Notes under the pieces: generated by a model
Told to the model about the DNA's origin: nothing
Database searches by the model: none
The model's input: only the letters and a program-made list of their open reading frames with translations
Assembly (NCBI RefSeq): GCF_001544515.1
Contig: NZ_FCOL02000003.1
Coordinates: forward strand, 1-64,000
DNA from: Caballeronia terrestris
GTDB taxonomy: Bacteria > Pseudomonadota > Gammaproteobacteria > Burkholderiales > Burkholderiaceae
DNA length: 64,000 nt
Direction of reading: 5' to 3'
Made by a program: the position numbers and the translations under genes
Shown: positions 51,962-61,068 of the stretch, in pieces
Numbering within the stretch: the stretch's first letter is position 1
How the letters are laid out: each line of letters begins with the position of its first letter

Positions 51962-54117
51962 GCCACCCTCCCCGTCGCCTGCTTCAAAGGCAGTGTGTCG
52001 TCCTGCAGCGTCATCTGCGCGAAATGCAGCAGCGCGCGCATGCGATAACGCGTGCGCAGCGCGGCATCGACAGCCGTCTCGCGCGGAAACGGCAGCGCCA
52101 GCAACGCGCGCCGCGTCGCTTCGAGCGCGCGCTCGGCGGCCTGCGGCGTGACCGATGCGAAGACCTCCGCCAGTGCCGCGAGCCACTCGTGCTCGGCATC
52201 GGACCATACGGCGGGCAGCGCGTCGCCAAGTTGCTTCGTGTCGAGCCGCATCTGGATCATCGCCCGCCCGATCTCCAGCGCAGCGAACGCCCGTCCGATC
52301 AATCGTGCGCGATCGACGCGTGGATCCGCCGGCGCCGATGCGATCTGGACGATGAAATCGCGCAGGCTCCGTTCGAACGTGTAGAGAAGATCGTCGAGGG
52401 CGCCCTCGCACGCCATGTGCGCGACGAGTCCGCGAATCTGCTTCAGGTATTGCGCCGAGATCCAGTCCCCCGCGCGCGGCACGATGACCGAGAACGCGAT
52501 GGCCGCCGTCGCGATGCCGAGCAGCAACGCAAAGCCGGTATCGAGGTAGGCGCTGGGGTTGTAGACGGTCGGATTCGAAATGCCGACAATGAAGCAGAAA
52601 TAGATGCTGAAGCCGAGCCCGAGCGTCGCCGTTTTCGTGAACGTGTTGAGATAGCTGCCGATCATCACGAAAATCGCGATTGTCGCCGCGAGCAACTCGA
52701 AACCCACGAGTTGCGGCAGCAGGAAAAAGTTGAACACGAAGCCGGCGACCGTGCCCGCGAGGCAGCCGCCGAAAATCTGCCAGCTCGCGCCGGCCGGGTT
52801 GGGAACGAGCGCGAACAGCGCGCTCGTGATGGAGACCGCGATAATCGCCGTCGATCCGCCGACCCAGCCCGACGCGAGCCACGCCCCGCCGACCAGCAGC
52901 ACAGCGGTGGCCGCGCGCAGGCCGGCGATCGTCGCGGCGATGCGGTTCGCCGTCGCGCGCGTCCTGCCAATGCGCGTGATCGCCTGAATCACGGACTGTG
53001 ACCACGGACGATCATCGGAGGTGCGGGCCGCGATGTAGCCGCCGCATAGCACGCGCAGATCGGCGATCGAAGCCTGCAGCGCCGAGCCGGTCGTCGCGAC
53101 AAACTGGCGCTGATGCGGCGTGAGGTCCGCGAGCGATTGCAAGAGACGGCCAAGACGCACAGGCAGATCCGCTTCAAGCGCGGCGAGCCGGCGCGACATC
53201 GTCTCGACGTCTTCGAGCGTTAGGAGCTTTTCAGGCACGACGTCGAGCAGCAAGCCGATGAGTTCTTCCACTGCCGCTGCCGCACGCGGATCGGCATCGG
53301 CGGCGGCGCTTGCTTGCGTCTGATGCAGCGCGTGAATCCACGCGACGGTATCGATAAAGCTTCGGTCGATATCGAGGAAGACGTGATTCTGCAGCCGCAT
53401 CGACGGGTCTTCGAAAACCGCGCCGCTGCGCAGGCTCTCCAGGCTCGAACGCTCCACGATCAGGCCGACGAACGTATCGAAGCCGGCGTTGGCACTCTTT
53501 CCATCGAGCATCGAATGGATCGCGCCGAGGAGATTCGTGAAGTTCTTGCGGCTCGATTCGAACAGCGCCGGCGTCACGCGCTGCGGAAAAACCAGCGCGC
53601 TGACGAGACACGCGCATGCCACTCCGATCACGACTTCGCTGACGGTGTAGACCATGTTGTCGAACACGCCGTACGGATTCGACCACACCGGTATCGCGGT
53701 GATCGCGGTACCGTAGCCCGTCAGCACGAAACCGTACGACTGGAAGTTGCGGTAGTACGACGCGCCGAACACGCACACGCCGATCCACGCCGCCAGCGCG
53801 CCGAGGAACAGCACCGGCTGCTGCGGAAACAGCGCAATGAGCACGAGGCCCGCAAGGCTACCGAGCACCATGCCGAGCCCGCGATAGAAGCCGCGTGCGA
53901 TCACCATGCCGCTCTGCTGATGGATCATCACGATGACGCTCGAGACCATCGCCGTGGCTGGCGTGCGCAGTTCCAGCCGCATGCACAACCCCATGGCGAG
54001 CGTCATCGCGACGGCCACCTTCGCGATATGCGCGAAGCGTGGCGCGTCGTCGTGCCAGTACGTCTTGAGTTGGTCCTGAAAGCGCGGCGGAGCCGCGCTG
54101 TCCGCTTGCAGGTTCAT
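51958..54117 (-). CDS. FUSC/AaeB-type efflux pump (aromatic-acid or fusaric-acid resistance)
   Basis: A 719-residue inner-membrane protein with two blocks of about five helices (residues 28-180 and 370-520) and cytoplasmic regions after each. ELRTPATAMVSSVIVMIHQQSGMVIARGFYRGLG near residue 50 and GGSTAIIAVSITSALFALVPNP near residue 425 are typical FUSC segments. It is the first gene of the operon and would extrude compounds such as hydroxybenzoates or fusaric acid. A 110-bp spacer separates it from the broken poxB gene. Confidence 0.88.
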   Translation of the reverse strand: MNLQADSAAPPRFQDQLKTYWHDDAPRFAHIAKVAVAMTLAMGLCMRLELRTPATAMVSSVIVMIHQQSGMVIARGFYRGLGMVLGSLAGLVLIALFPQQPVLFLGALAAWIGVCVFGASYYRNFQSYGFVLTGYGTAITAIPVWSNPYGVFDNMVYTVSEVVIGVACACLVSALVFPQRVTPALFESSRKNFTNLLGAIHSMLDGKSANAGFDTFVGLIVERSSLESLRSGAVFEDPSMRLQNHVFLDIDRSFIDTVAWIHALHQTQASAAADADPRAAAAVEELIGLLLDVVPEKLLTLEDVETMSRRLAALEADLPVRLGRLLQSLADLTPHQRQFVATTGSALQASIADLRVLCGGYIAARTSDDRPWSQSVIQAITRIGRTRATANRIAATIAGLRAATAVLLVGGAWLASGWVGGSTAIIAVSITSALFALVPNPAGASWQIFGGCLAGTVAGFVFNFFLLPQLVGFELLAATIAIFVMIGSYLNTFTKTATLGLGFSIYFCFIVGISNPTVYNPSAYLDTGFALLLGIATAAIAFSVIVPRAGDWISAQYLKQIRGLVAHMACEGALDDLLYTFERSLRDFIVQIASAPADPRVDRARLIGRAFAALEIGRAMIQMRLDTKQLGDALPAVWSDAEHEWLAALAEVFASVTPQAAERALEATRRALLALPFPRETAVDAALRTRYRMRALLHFAQMTLQDDTLPLKQATGRVA

Positions 54118-54227
54118 TGGGGCACTCGCCGGTTGCAGATTTCGTCAGTGACAAGTCTGCGTCGGTTGTGCCCGGCGGGTTGTCGCAATCGCACGCTTTT
54201 TACGCGCGATCACGGCCAATGTTGCGC

Positions 54228-55936
54228 TTAACGCAGGTTGGTGCGCCCCAGTTCGACGATCTCGTCGCCACGACCGCTCATGATCGCGCGCAGCAGGTAG
54301 AGGCTGAAGCCCTTGACCTGCTCCGACTTGATCGTCGGCGGCATTGCGAGCTCGTGCTTCGACGTGACGACGTCCACTACCGCCGGCCCCGGGTGATCGA
54401 ACGCCTGTCTGAGCGCCCCCGCGACGTCCTCCGACTCCTCCACGCGAATGCTGAAGATGCCCGCACCGTGCGCGATGGCTGCAAAGTCCGTCTTGCTGAG
54501 GTCGACGTTGGTATCGAGGTAGCCGGCCGCCTTCAGTTCCATCGATACAAAACCGAGCAGGCTGTTGTTGTACACGACGACCTTGATCGGCAGATCGAGC
54601 TGACGCGCGGTGAGCAGGTCGCCGAGCAGCATCGACAATCCGCCATCGCCCGAGAGCGACACGACCTGCCGTCCCGGATGCGCTCCCTGTGCGCCGAGTG
54701 CCTGTGGCATCGCGTTCGCCATCGAGCCATGATTGAACGAGCCGTGCAGTTGACGCTTGCCGTTCATCGTCAGATAGCGTGCGGCCCAGATGGTCGGTGT
54801 GCCGACGTCGGCGGTAAAGATCGCGTCGTCGCTGGCAGTTTCGTCAGGTATTGCGGATGGATCGGGCGGCCCGCGCCCGAGGGCGTCGCGAGATCGTCGA
54901 GCCCTTTGCGCGCCGTCGCATAGTGCTTGCGCGCGTTGTCGATGAAGCCGCGGTCCGTCTTGCGCGTCAGCTTCGGCAGGACCGCGGCGACGGTCTCCTT
55001 GACCGTGCCCACGAGTCCAAGCGCCAACGGTGCGCGATGGCCGAGCTGCGAGCCCTTCCAGTCGATCTGGATGATCTTCGCGTCAGCCGGATAAAAGGGG
55101 CGGTACGGGAAATCGCAGCCGAGCAGGAGCAGCGTGTCGCACGACATCATCGCGTGATAGCCCGAGCTGAAGCCGATCAGCCCCGTCATGCCCACGTCGT
55201 AAGGATTGTCGTATTCGATGAACTGCTTGCCGCGCAACGCGTGCACCACGGGCGCGCCGAGTGTATCGGCGAGCGCGACCACTTCGTCGTGCGCGCCCTG
55301 TGTGCCGCTGCCGCACATGATCGTGACCGCATCGGAGCCGTTCAACATGGCCGCGAGCCGGTCGAGATCTGTCTCAGCGGGCAGGATGCGCGGGGGCGCG
55401 CTCCCAGTCCACGACGGCGCCTCGGCCGGTCCGTCCGCCAATGCCACGTCGCCCGGCAGCACGATCACCGCGACGCCGCGTTCCTCGATCGCCGTGCGCA
55501 TCGCGCGTGCGAGGACGCGCGGAAACTGCGCCGCCGACGACACGACTTCCACGTAATGGCTGCACTCCTTGAAGAGTTCCTGCGGATGCGTTTCCTGAAA
55601 ATAGCCGAGCCCGATTTCCGTCGACGGAATGTGCGCCGCAATCGCGAGCACAGGCTGGTGATTGCGATGGCAATCGAAAAGGCCATTGATCAGGTGCAGA
55701 TTTCCGGGTCCACAGCTTCCGGCACAGACCGCTAGGCGGCCGGTCGAAGCTGCGTCGGCGCCGGCGGCGAATGCAGCCGCTTCTTCGTGACGCGTGTGCA
55801 TCCAGCGGATCGTTCCCGCCTGATCGAGGCTGTACGCAAGGCCGTTGAGGCTGTCGCCCGTCACGCCCCAGATGCGCTCGACGCCCGCAGCAGCAAGCGT
55901 GCCGGCCAGATAGCCGGCGATCGTCGTCTTCGTCAT
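54228..55936 (-). pseudogene. poxB: PoxB-type pyruvate dehydrogenase (quinone), broken by a one-base frameshift
   Basis: Two adjacent minus-strand frames join into a complete ThDP enzyme of about 570 residues. The 5' part starts [18 protein letters not shown] and carries the cofactor-activating glutamate in [15 protein letters not shown] (E51). The 3' part has the ThDP-Mg motif [15 protein letters not shown] followed by [10 protein letters not shown]. The frame is lost near 54833-54838: after codons for PQYLTKL one base seems missing before codons for [23 protein letters not shown]. PoxB decarboxylates pyruvate to acetate and reduces quinone. The lesion may be real decay or a consensus error. 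Confidence 0.75.
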
Positions 55937-56061
55937 GCTCTTCTCCTTTCCACGGTGGATGAGAAGCGACCGGGGCGGCCGGTCGCGATGACGTAGAGTA
56001 AAAGAGATGCGGGGGATTTGTCCTGAAGGGGGGCTTACAGTGCCTTGACGCGTGTAACAAA

Positions 56062-56088
56062 CGAGATCGGGGATTGCCCCCGATCTCG
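56062..56088 (-). terminator. Intrinsic terminator of the tyrosinase gene
   Basis: CGAGATCGGGG-attgc-CCCCGATCTCG is a perfect 11-bp stem with a 5-base loop. It lies 8 bp after the tyrosinase stop, and the minus strand continues TTTGTTACAC. Confidence 0.7.
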
Positions 56089-56095
56089 CGCCGTA

Positions 56096-57673
56096 TCAAT
56101 ACGGAATGTCGTTGCGCCCCGGCTTTTGCGGCTTCGACACGACAAACGGTGCGTCGGTGGACAACTCGACGCGCATCTCGCCGATCGCGATCACCTGGCC
56201 TTTCGGCGCCGTGGTGCCATCGACCCGCACGAGCGAGATCACATGCTCACGCGAAGCCTTGACACGCCCTTTGACAAGCGCGGCCGTTGCCGGATATTCC
56301 AGCGTGACCGAGCCGTGATGCGCGGCGCTCGCGATCTCGAAAGCCCCCAGCGTGCCGATGTAATACTTCGACCCGACCACGTCGATATCCGCGTTGTCTG
56401 GCAGGTCCATATAGACGTTATAGAAGTAACCGCCCATCGCTCCCGCAGCCGAAATCGCGAGTTTGTCGAACACGACCTTCACCGACCTGTAGCGCTTTGT
56501 CGCTTTCTGGGCATTCGTGGTTGCCGCCGGGGCCACGGTGGAATCACTGGCGGTCGAGTTGGTGGTCGAGGTCGTCGCTACGACATCCGGAAAGTCCGAG
56601 GTGGTCGTCGAAATCACGTTGTCGATCGTCTGGACCGAGGCCGCTTCAGCCGTGACGAGCACGCTGACCGACTGCGTACCCAGCGCGACGTTCTTCACGC
56701 CACCGATCGAACGTGTATCCGCGCTGATATCAGTCGCCGGCACCGCGGTGTAACTCGTCACGACAGGCGGCCGCTTCAGGGATCGCGAACTGCTCGCCTG
56801 CACCCGGATGATACGGCCAACCTGCGCTTGCGGCGGCAGCACCAGCGGCCGGGTCGCGTTCGCATAATCGTAAGCGGTTCTGTAAGGCGCTGTCGTGCCC
56901 GACCTGCGCGGCGAATACGTCTGTACCTTCGGCATCGTCATGCCGGGCGCGTACACGAACGGCTCGGGGCCTGTCGTCGTCCAGTAGGGCGAAGTCGATA
57001 CCGGCATCGTCCGGCCGTCGGGCAGCGCCCAGGCGTGCCACAGCCGGTCGACGTTGCAATGGTGCAGGTAAAAAATCGGATCGGTCGGCGACGTCATCTG
57101 CGACATCACGTTGCCGATGATGTTGTGAATCGGATTGTGCGGACGCGTTTCGAAACGCTCTTCGAACGAATTGACCGTGCCGCGCTGGAAGTTCACCGTC
57201 GAGGCTTGAAATGGTGTCAGGTCCAGCGCGCTGTAGACGTTCGTGTTCACGCGGGGCACGTAGAGCGGATTGCCGCTCATGGGGTCGGTAAACTCGCTCG
57301 GGATGGTTGGATTCGTGTACCAATCCCAGTAAGGCAATGTCAAGTCCGAACGGATTGAAATTATCTTTAGTTGCCGCTCGAAATACCACATATACCCCCG
57401 ATGCCAAGCGAGAAAATAGGGCAGTTTATGGGGACAGTAATTGACGTGCACATTGACCCAATACAGCCATGAGTTCGGGTCGTTCGCGTTAAGGTTGGCC
57501 CGCATCTTGCCAATTGTGTCCATGAAGACACCGTATTGCCAAGTGGTTTTGTATTGCTGCCACTCGAGGCGTATCGGGTTCCCCGTTTGGCCAAAGCTCG
57601 GTAGCGCAGCGAGAGACAATGCCGAGGCGGCTCCCCCCAGGAACGTTCGTCGGTCAAGTTTTAAATGGCTCAT
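56096..57673 (-). CDS. Tat-exported tyrosinase/polyphenol oxidase
   Basis: A 525-residue copper protein. The N-terminus LDRRTFLGGAASALSLAALP is a twin-arginine signal. CuA ligands are H76, H82 and H91 (in NVHVNYCPHKLPYFLAWHR), and CuB ligands H179, H183 and H204 (in RPHNPIHN and DPIFYLHHCNVDRLW). A Ser/Thr-rich linker (about residues 365-405) leads to a C-terminal beta-type domain. It oxidises phenols to quinones. ATG 57673 has the site ctggaga; a longer in-frame start lies within the promoter. The first 150 codons are visibly richer in A/T than the neighbours, as is the upstream spacer. Confidence 0.87.
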   Translation of the reverse strand: MSHLKLDRRTFLGGAASALSLAALPSFGQTGNPIRLEWQQYKTTWQYGVFMDTIGKMRANLNANDPNSWLYWVNVHVNYCPHKLPYFLAWHRGYMWYFERQLKIISIRSDLTLPYWDWYTNPTIPSEFTDPMSGNPLYVPRVNTNVYSALDLTPFQASTVNFQRGTVNSFEERFETRPHNPIHNIIGNVMSQMTSPTDPIFYLHHCNVDRLWHAWALPDGRTMPVSTSPYWTTTGPEPFVYAPGMTMPKVQTYSPRRSGTTAPYRTAYDYANATRPLVLPPQAQVGRIIRVQASSSRSLKRPPVVTSYTAVPATDISADTRSIGGVKNVALGTQSVSVLVTAEAASVQTIDNVISTTTSDFPDVVATTSTTNSTASDSTVAPAATTNAQKATKRYRSVKVVFDKLAISAAGAMGGYFYNVYMDLPDNADIDVVGSKYYIGTLGAFEIASAAHHGSVTLEYPATAALVKGRVKASREHVISLVRVDGTTAPKGQVIAIGEMRVELSTDAPFVVSKPQKPGRNDIPY

Positions 57674-58443
57674 GAAATTTCTCCAGTAGTAGCCCTGGTC
57701 AAACAATGAATGCACCTGAACACCCTGAAAACGCGGTGTTTTTTGATCGTGGTGATGTTTTTGGCTATGGCGCAAGCGAAGTTTTTCGCCTGGCTCGGTG
57801 GATAACGATTGCGCAAACGCGCAACACGAGAGTTGAACGGTTCGCGAGACTAAAGGTCGTCTCGGCCGCGAAGTTGATAAGGAAATCTACTTCAAGCGGC
57901 GCCCATATTAACGTGCGCTGTCGCACATGTTTCGTAGGATAATCTGACGAAATAAATCGGGCCACTCCGCATCTGAAATAAACCCTGACCATGAGTTGAT
58001 TCGCTTACGTTATTTACCGCCGTCGCCGGTTAAGAAGGCGGATTCAAGCGGGGCTAAACGGCCATTACAGCGTGGATCGAAGGGTTAATGAAACCCGGTT
58101 CCCCCAGCCTGCAATTTTCCATAGTGGATTGTCCGTGAGGACAGCGCGCAACACTCTTTTCGAATTGCCTTACGATTCCAACTTTCGGCGCGCTTTGAGC
58201 GGAATTTGATTTCGATCAGAATCGGCGTTTCGAGTCAGACCCCGTTCAGGAACTTGCCTAATTCGCGATGGAGGAAATTTGCAGATTTCTTTAAAGCGAG
58301 ATTAGCGGCGCTTTAAACAGACGCTCGTTGAGTGATTTTCGAGCGGAAACGGCGAGACGCCGCGCAACGTCACGGCGACCACAAATACGCGAAGTGCATG
58401 AAGAGGGATGACGCGCGCCGATCCCTCGACGCGCGTACAGCAG
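57674..58443. other. AT-richer spacer without a convincing gene
   Basis: About 770 bp between the tyrosinase start and the end of the first GLUG exoprotein. Base composition drops well below the surroundings. Only short frames exist, none with a good start site or a familiar motif. It should hold the tyrosinase promoter near its left end. Confidence 0.5.
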
Positions 58444-60801
58444 TCAATGCTCGGTCTGCCACCTCAGAACCGGATGCGTTCCGCCGGCCGGTATCACCCA
58501 GACGCCGGTGTCTCCGAAGTTCCATGTCGGGCCGAAGCTGGCGGCGGAGCTCATTTGCGCCGTCGTGAGACCGTTCGCGTCAGGAACCGCCGTACCTTCA
58601 TACACGCCGTTCGTGCGGCCGGTTGTCTGCGTGTCCCAGTACACGTCGCTGCCGATCGTGCCCGTGTTGTAGCGCGTGATGCCGCCGACCGAAGGCGGCA
58701 CGCCCGACGCAATCGACGTCGACGCGAACGATTCGGTGATCGTCCCGTTGTTGAAGTCGACGAGGCCGCCCGTGCCGAGTCCGCCCGCCGAGCCCGACGC
58801 ATACGATTGCTGGATCGTGCCTTCGTTCACGCCGACCAAACCGCCCGCACCCGCATGCGCGCCGCCGTTGACCGAACCCGTCGCGTAGGACTGGGTGATG
58901 AGGCCGTTGTTCGTCGCGACGAGGCCGCCCAGTTCGCCGGAACCGCTGACCGTGGCGCCGCTGCCCGAACGTTCGATGGTGCCGTTGTTGATACCGACGA
59001 GACCGCCCGCGCCTGCGCCGGAGAACGCGTTGACCGGTGACACGTCGCCCGACGTGTACGCGTGCGTGATGAGGCCGTTGTTCATCCCGGCAAGAATGCC
59101 GACCGCCGCGACGAACGAATTCGCCGTCGAGTCGATGAGCCCGACATTGCGAACCACACCCGCGCTGCCGATCGTCGAAAAGAGGCCGACGTAGGCCAGA
59201 TACGAAGGATCGGATTCGTTGTAGCCCGATATTCTGATGCCCTTGATGACGTGATCCATGCCATCGAACTGGCCCTGGAATGCCGTCTGCGTACGGCTGC
59301 CGAGCGAAGTGAAATTCGTGGTGGACGCGCTTGCGTCGATGTCCTTGCCGAGCGCGTACGTCCCTGCGAGATCGTTCGAAATGGCGGCGAGATCGTCGAC
59401 CGTGTTGACGAGTTTATAGGCCGTCAACTGCGTCTTGAGACCGCTGTAGTCCGCGGGCCTCCAGTCCGGATTGCTGCGTATCGTGCCGCCGGTGTAGGTG
59501 CCGTTCATGTCATAGAACGCGGAGACGGTGCCCGTGCTCTGCGACCAGTCGATCGTGCCGCCGTTGGTCACGCTGCCGCTGTTGTTGACGCTGCCCGCAT
59601 CCGCGCGCAAGGTAAGATTGCCGGCGCCCGTGTTGCCGATCGTCGCGAGCGAGCCGATGCTCACCGAGTGGCTCGCGTTCAGCGTGAGCGATGCGTCGCT
59701 GCTCCAGCGCAACGTCGTTTGCACTTCGATGTCGCCGCTCGTCGCGTTCACGGTGATCGACGTGCCGCGCGACAGGTTGCTCGCGAGCGCGGCGACGGAT
59801 CGCGGACCCGCCACGTACGCGGGCGCGGTCACATTCCACTGCGCGGCATCCACGACGCCCTGATCGAAGTCGAATGTATTCGCGCTCGTATCGACGGTGC
59901 CGCCGCTGCCGTTTGAATTCGATGCCGAGATATAACCGTGGCTCTGAACCGTGCCGCTATCGGCGACGAGCCACACATGGCCGTCGCGCGTTGCGGTGCC
60001 TGTCGCACGCAACTCGCCGTGCTCGCCCGCGAGCGCGTAGATGTTGCCATCGGCGGCTTGCAGGTTGATCTGCGCGGCGCTGATCGTGCCTTTGTTGACC
60101 ACGTTGCCCTGGCTGCCCACTTGCACGAAGACCTGCTGGCCGCTCGTCGAATCCTTGAGCAACACTTCGCTGCCCGCCGCGAGTTCGACGGTTCCGAGCG
60201 GCGCCGATATCGTGCCCTCGTTCACTACAGCCTTGCGCGAGATCAGGAACACGTCGCCCTGGCTCGAACCGATCTTGCCGAGGTTGACGACCACGCCGCA
60301 ACTATCGCCGGTCAGCGAGAGCGGGCCGCCGTTCATGAACGCGTCGTTGGTGACGTCGAGCGTGGAGGCGACGAAGCGCCCGCCTGTCGTCACGACACCG
60401 CTCGTGCCGACCAGCACGCCTTGCGGATTGATGAGGTAGAAGCTGCCTGTGGCATTCAGCTTGCCGTCGATGATCGAACGATCAATGCCCGTCACGCGGC
60501 TGAGCGTCGCGCCCGTGCCGTTATTGACCGTCACACTGTTGCCGCTGCCGATCGAAAAGCTGCGCCAGTCGATGACGCCGCGCGTCGTGGTTTGCGTGAT
60601 GTCGAGGGCAGTGCCGTTCGCGCGAATCGCGCCGGCGCCTGCAACGAAGCTGCCACCATCGGGTAATGGACCCGCATGAGCGTACTGTGTCGCGAACAAC
60701 ATCAATGTGATCACGCGGAGGGGAAACCCTGGCGCAAATAGTCGATGCCGTGGAAGGAAAAAGTCACGCACGGGGATCAGTGCGGTTCGAGCGTGCGTCA
60801 T
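58444..60801 (-). CDS. Two-partner-secretion exoprotein with GLUG repeats, copy 1
   Basis: A 785-residue secreted protein. A long signal peptide (cleavage near residue 43) is followed by a filamentous-haemagglutinin-type secretion domain (residues 45-290) with DITQTTTRGVIDWRSFSIGSG and the NPQGVLVG motif. A beta-helix-like middle leads to GLUG-type repeats (about residues 560-720), such as GGLVGINNGTIERS, GGLVATNNGLITQS and GGLVGVNEGTIQQS. The C-terminus ends in PTWNFGDTGVW...HPVLRW. These proteins are adhesins or exoproteins exported by a TpsB porin. No TpsB gene is next to it. Confidence 0.8.
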   Translation of the reverse strand: MTHARTALIPVRDFFLPRHRLFAPGFPLRVITLMLFATQYAHAGPLPDGGSFVAGAGAIRANGTALDITQTTTRGVIDWRSFSIGSGNSVTVNNGTGATLSRVTGIDRSIIDGKLNATGSFYLINPQGVLVGTSGVVTTGGRFVASTLDVTNDAFMNGGPLSLTGDSCGVVVNLGKIGSSQGDVFLISRKAVVNEGTISAPLGTVELAAGSEVLLKDSTSGQQVFVQVGSQGNVVNKGTISAAQINLQAADGNIYALAGEHGELRATGTATRDGHVWLVADSGTVQSHGYISASNSNGSGGTVDTSANTFDFDQGVVDAAQWNVTAPAYVAGPRSVAALASNLSRGTSITVNATSGDIEVQTTLRWSSDASLTLNASHSVSIGSLATIGNTGAGNLTLRADAGSVNNSGSVTNGGTIDWSQSTGTVSAFYDMNGTYTGGTIRSNPDWRPADYSGLKTQLTAYKLVNTVDDLAAISNDLAGTYALGKDIDASASTTNFTSLGSRTQTAFQGQFDGMDHVIKGIRISGYNESDPSYLAYVGLFSTIGSAGVVRNVGLIDSTANSFVAAVGILAGMNNGLITHAYTSGDVSPVNAFSGAGAGGLVGINNGTIERSGSGATVSGSGELGGLVATNNGLITQSYATGSVNGGAHAGAGGLVGVNEGTIQQSYASGSAGGLGTGGLVDFNNGTITESFASTSIASGVPPSVGGITRYNTGTIGSDVYWDTQTTGRTNGVYEGTAVPDANGLTTAQMSSAASFGPTWNFGDTGVWVIPAGGTHPVLRWQTEH

Positions 60802-61006
60802 GCTTTACTCCAGGGGAGACAGCGATTCTTCTTACGATCGGCCTTAAGTCCCTATTAGTTATAGCAGACCACGCAAAAGCGCACATCTCGTCTACCCCAG
60901 CTAAATCGGACATTGTTCACGACCATTTTGACCACCTGTTTCGGACGATTTTTATATTCGTTTCGAGTGGGAATTTCTTCTTCTGAATTTAGCCACATAT
61001 TGAATA

Positions 61007-61037
61007 CAGAGCGAAACGCATTAAGCGCTTCGCTCTG
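61007..61037. terminator. Hairpin downstream of the second GLUG exoprotein
   Basis: CAGAGCGAAACGC and GCGCTTCGCTCTG form a 13-bp stem with one wobble pair and a 5-base loop, about 30 bp after the stop of the gene at 61069. The flanking sequence is AT-rich. Confidence 0.5.
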
Positions 61038-61068
61038 TTTTCGTCATCGCGCGGTTCGAGAGATTAGC

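Noticed and set aside
57706..57942. A 78-residue plus-strand frame upstream of the tyrosinase gene
   Set aside because: No ribosome-binding site or motif, and it occupies the tyrosinase promoter region.
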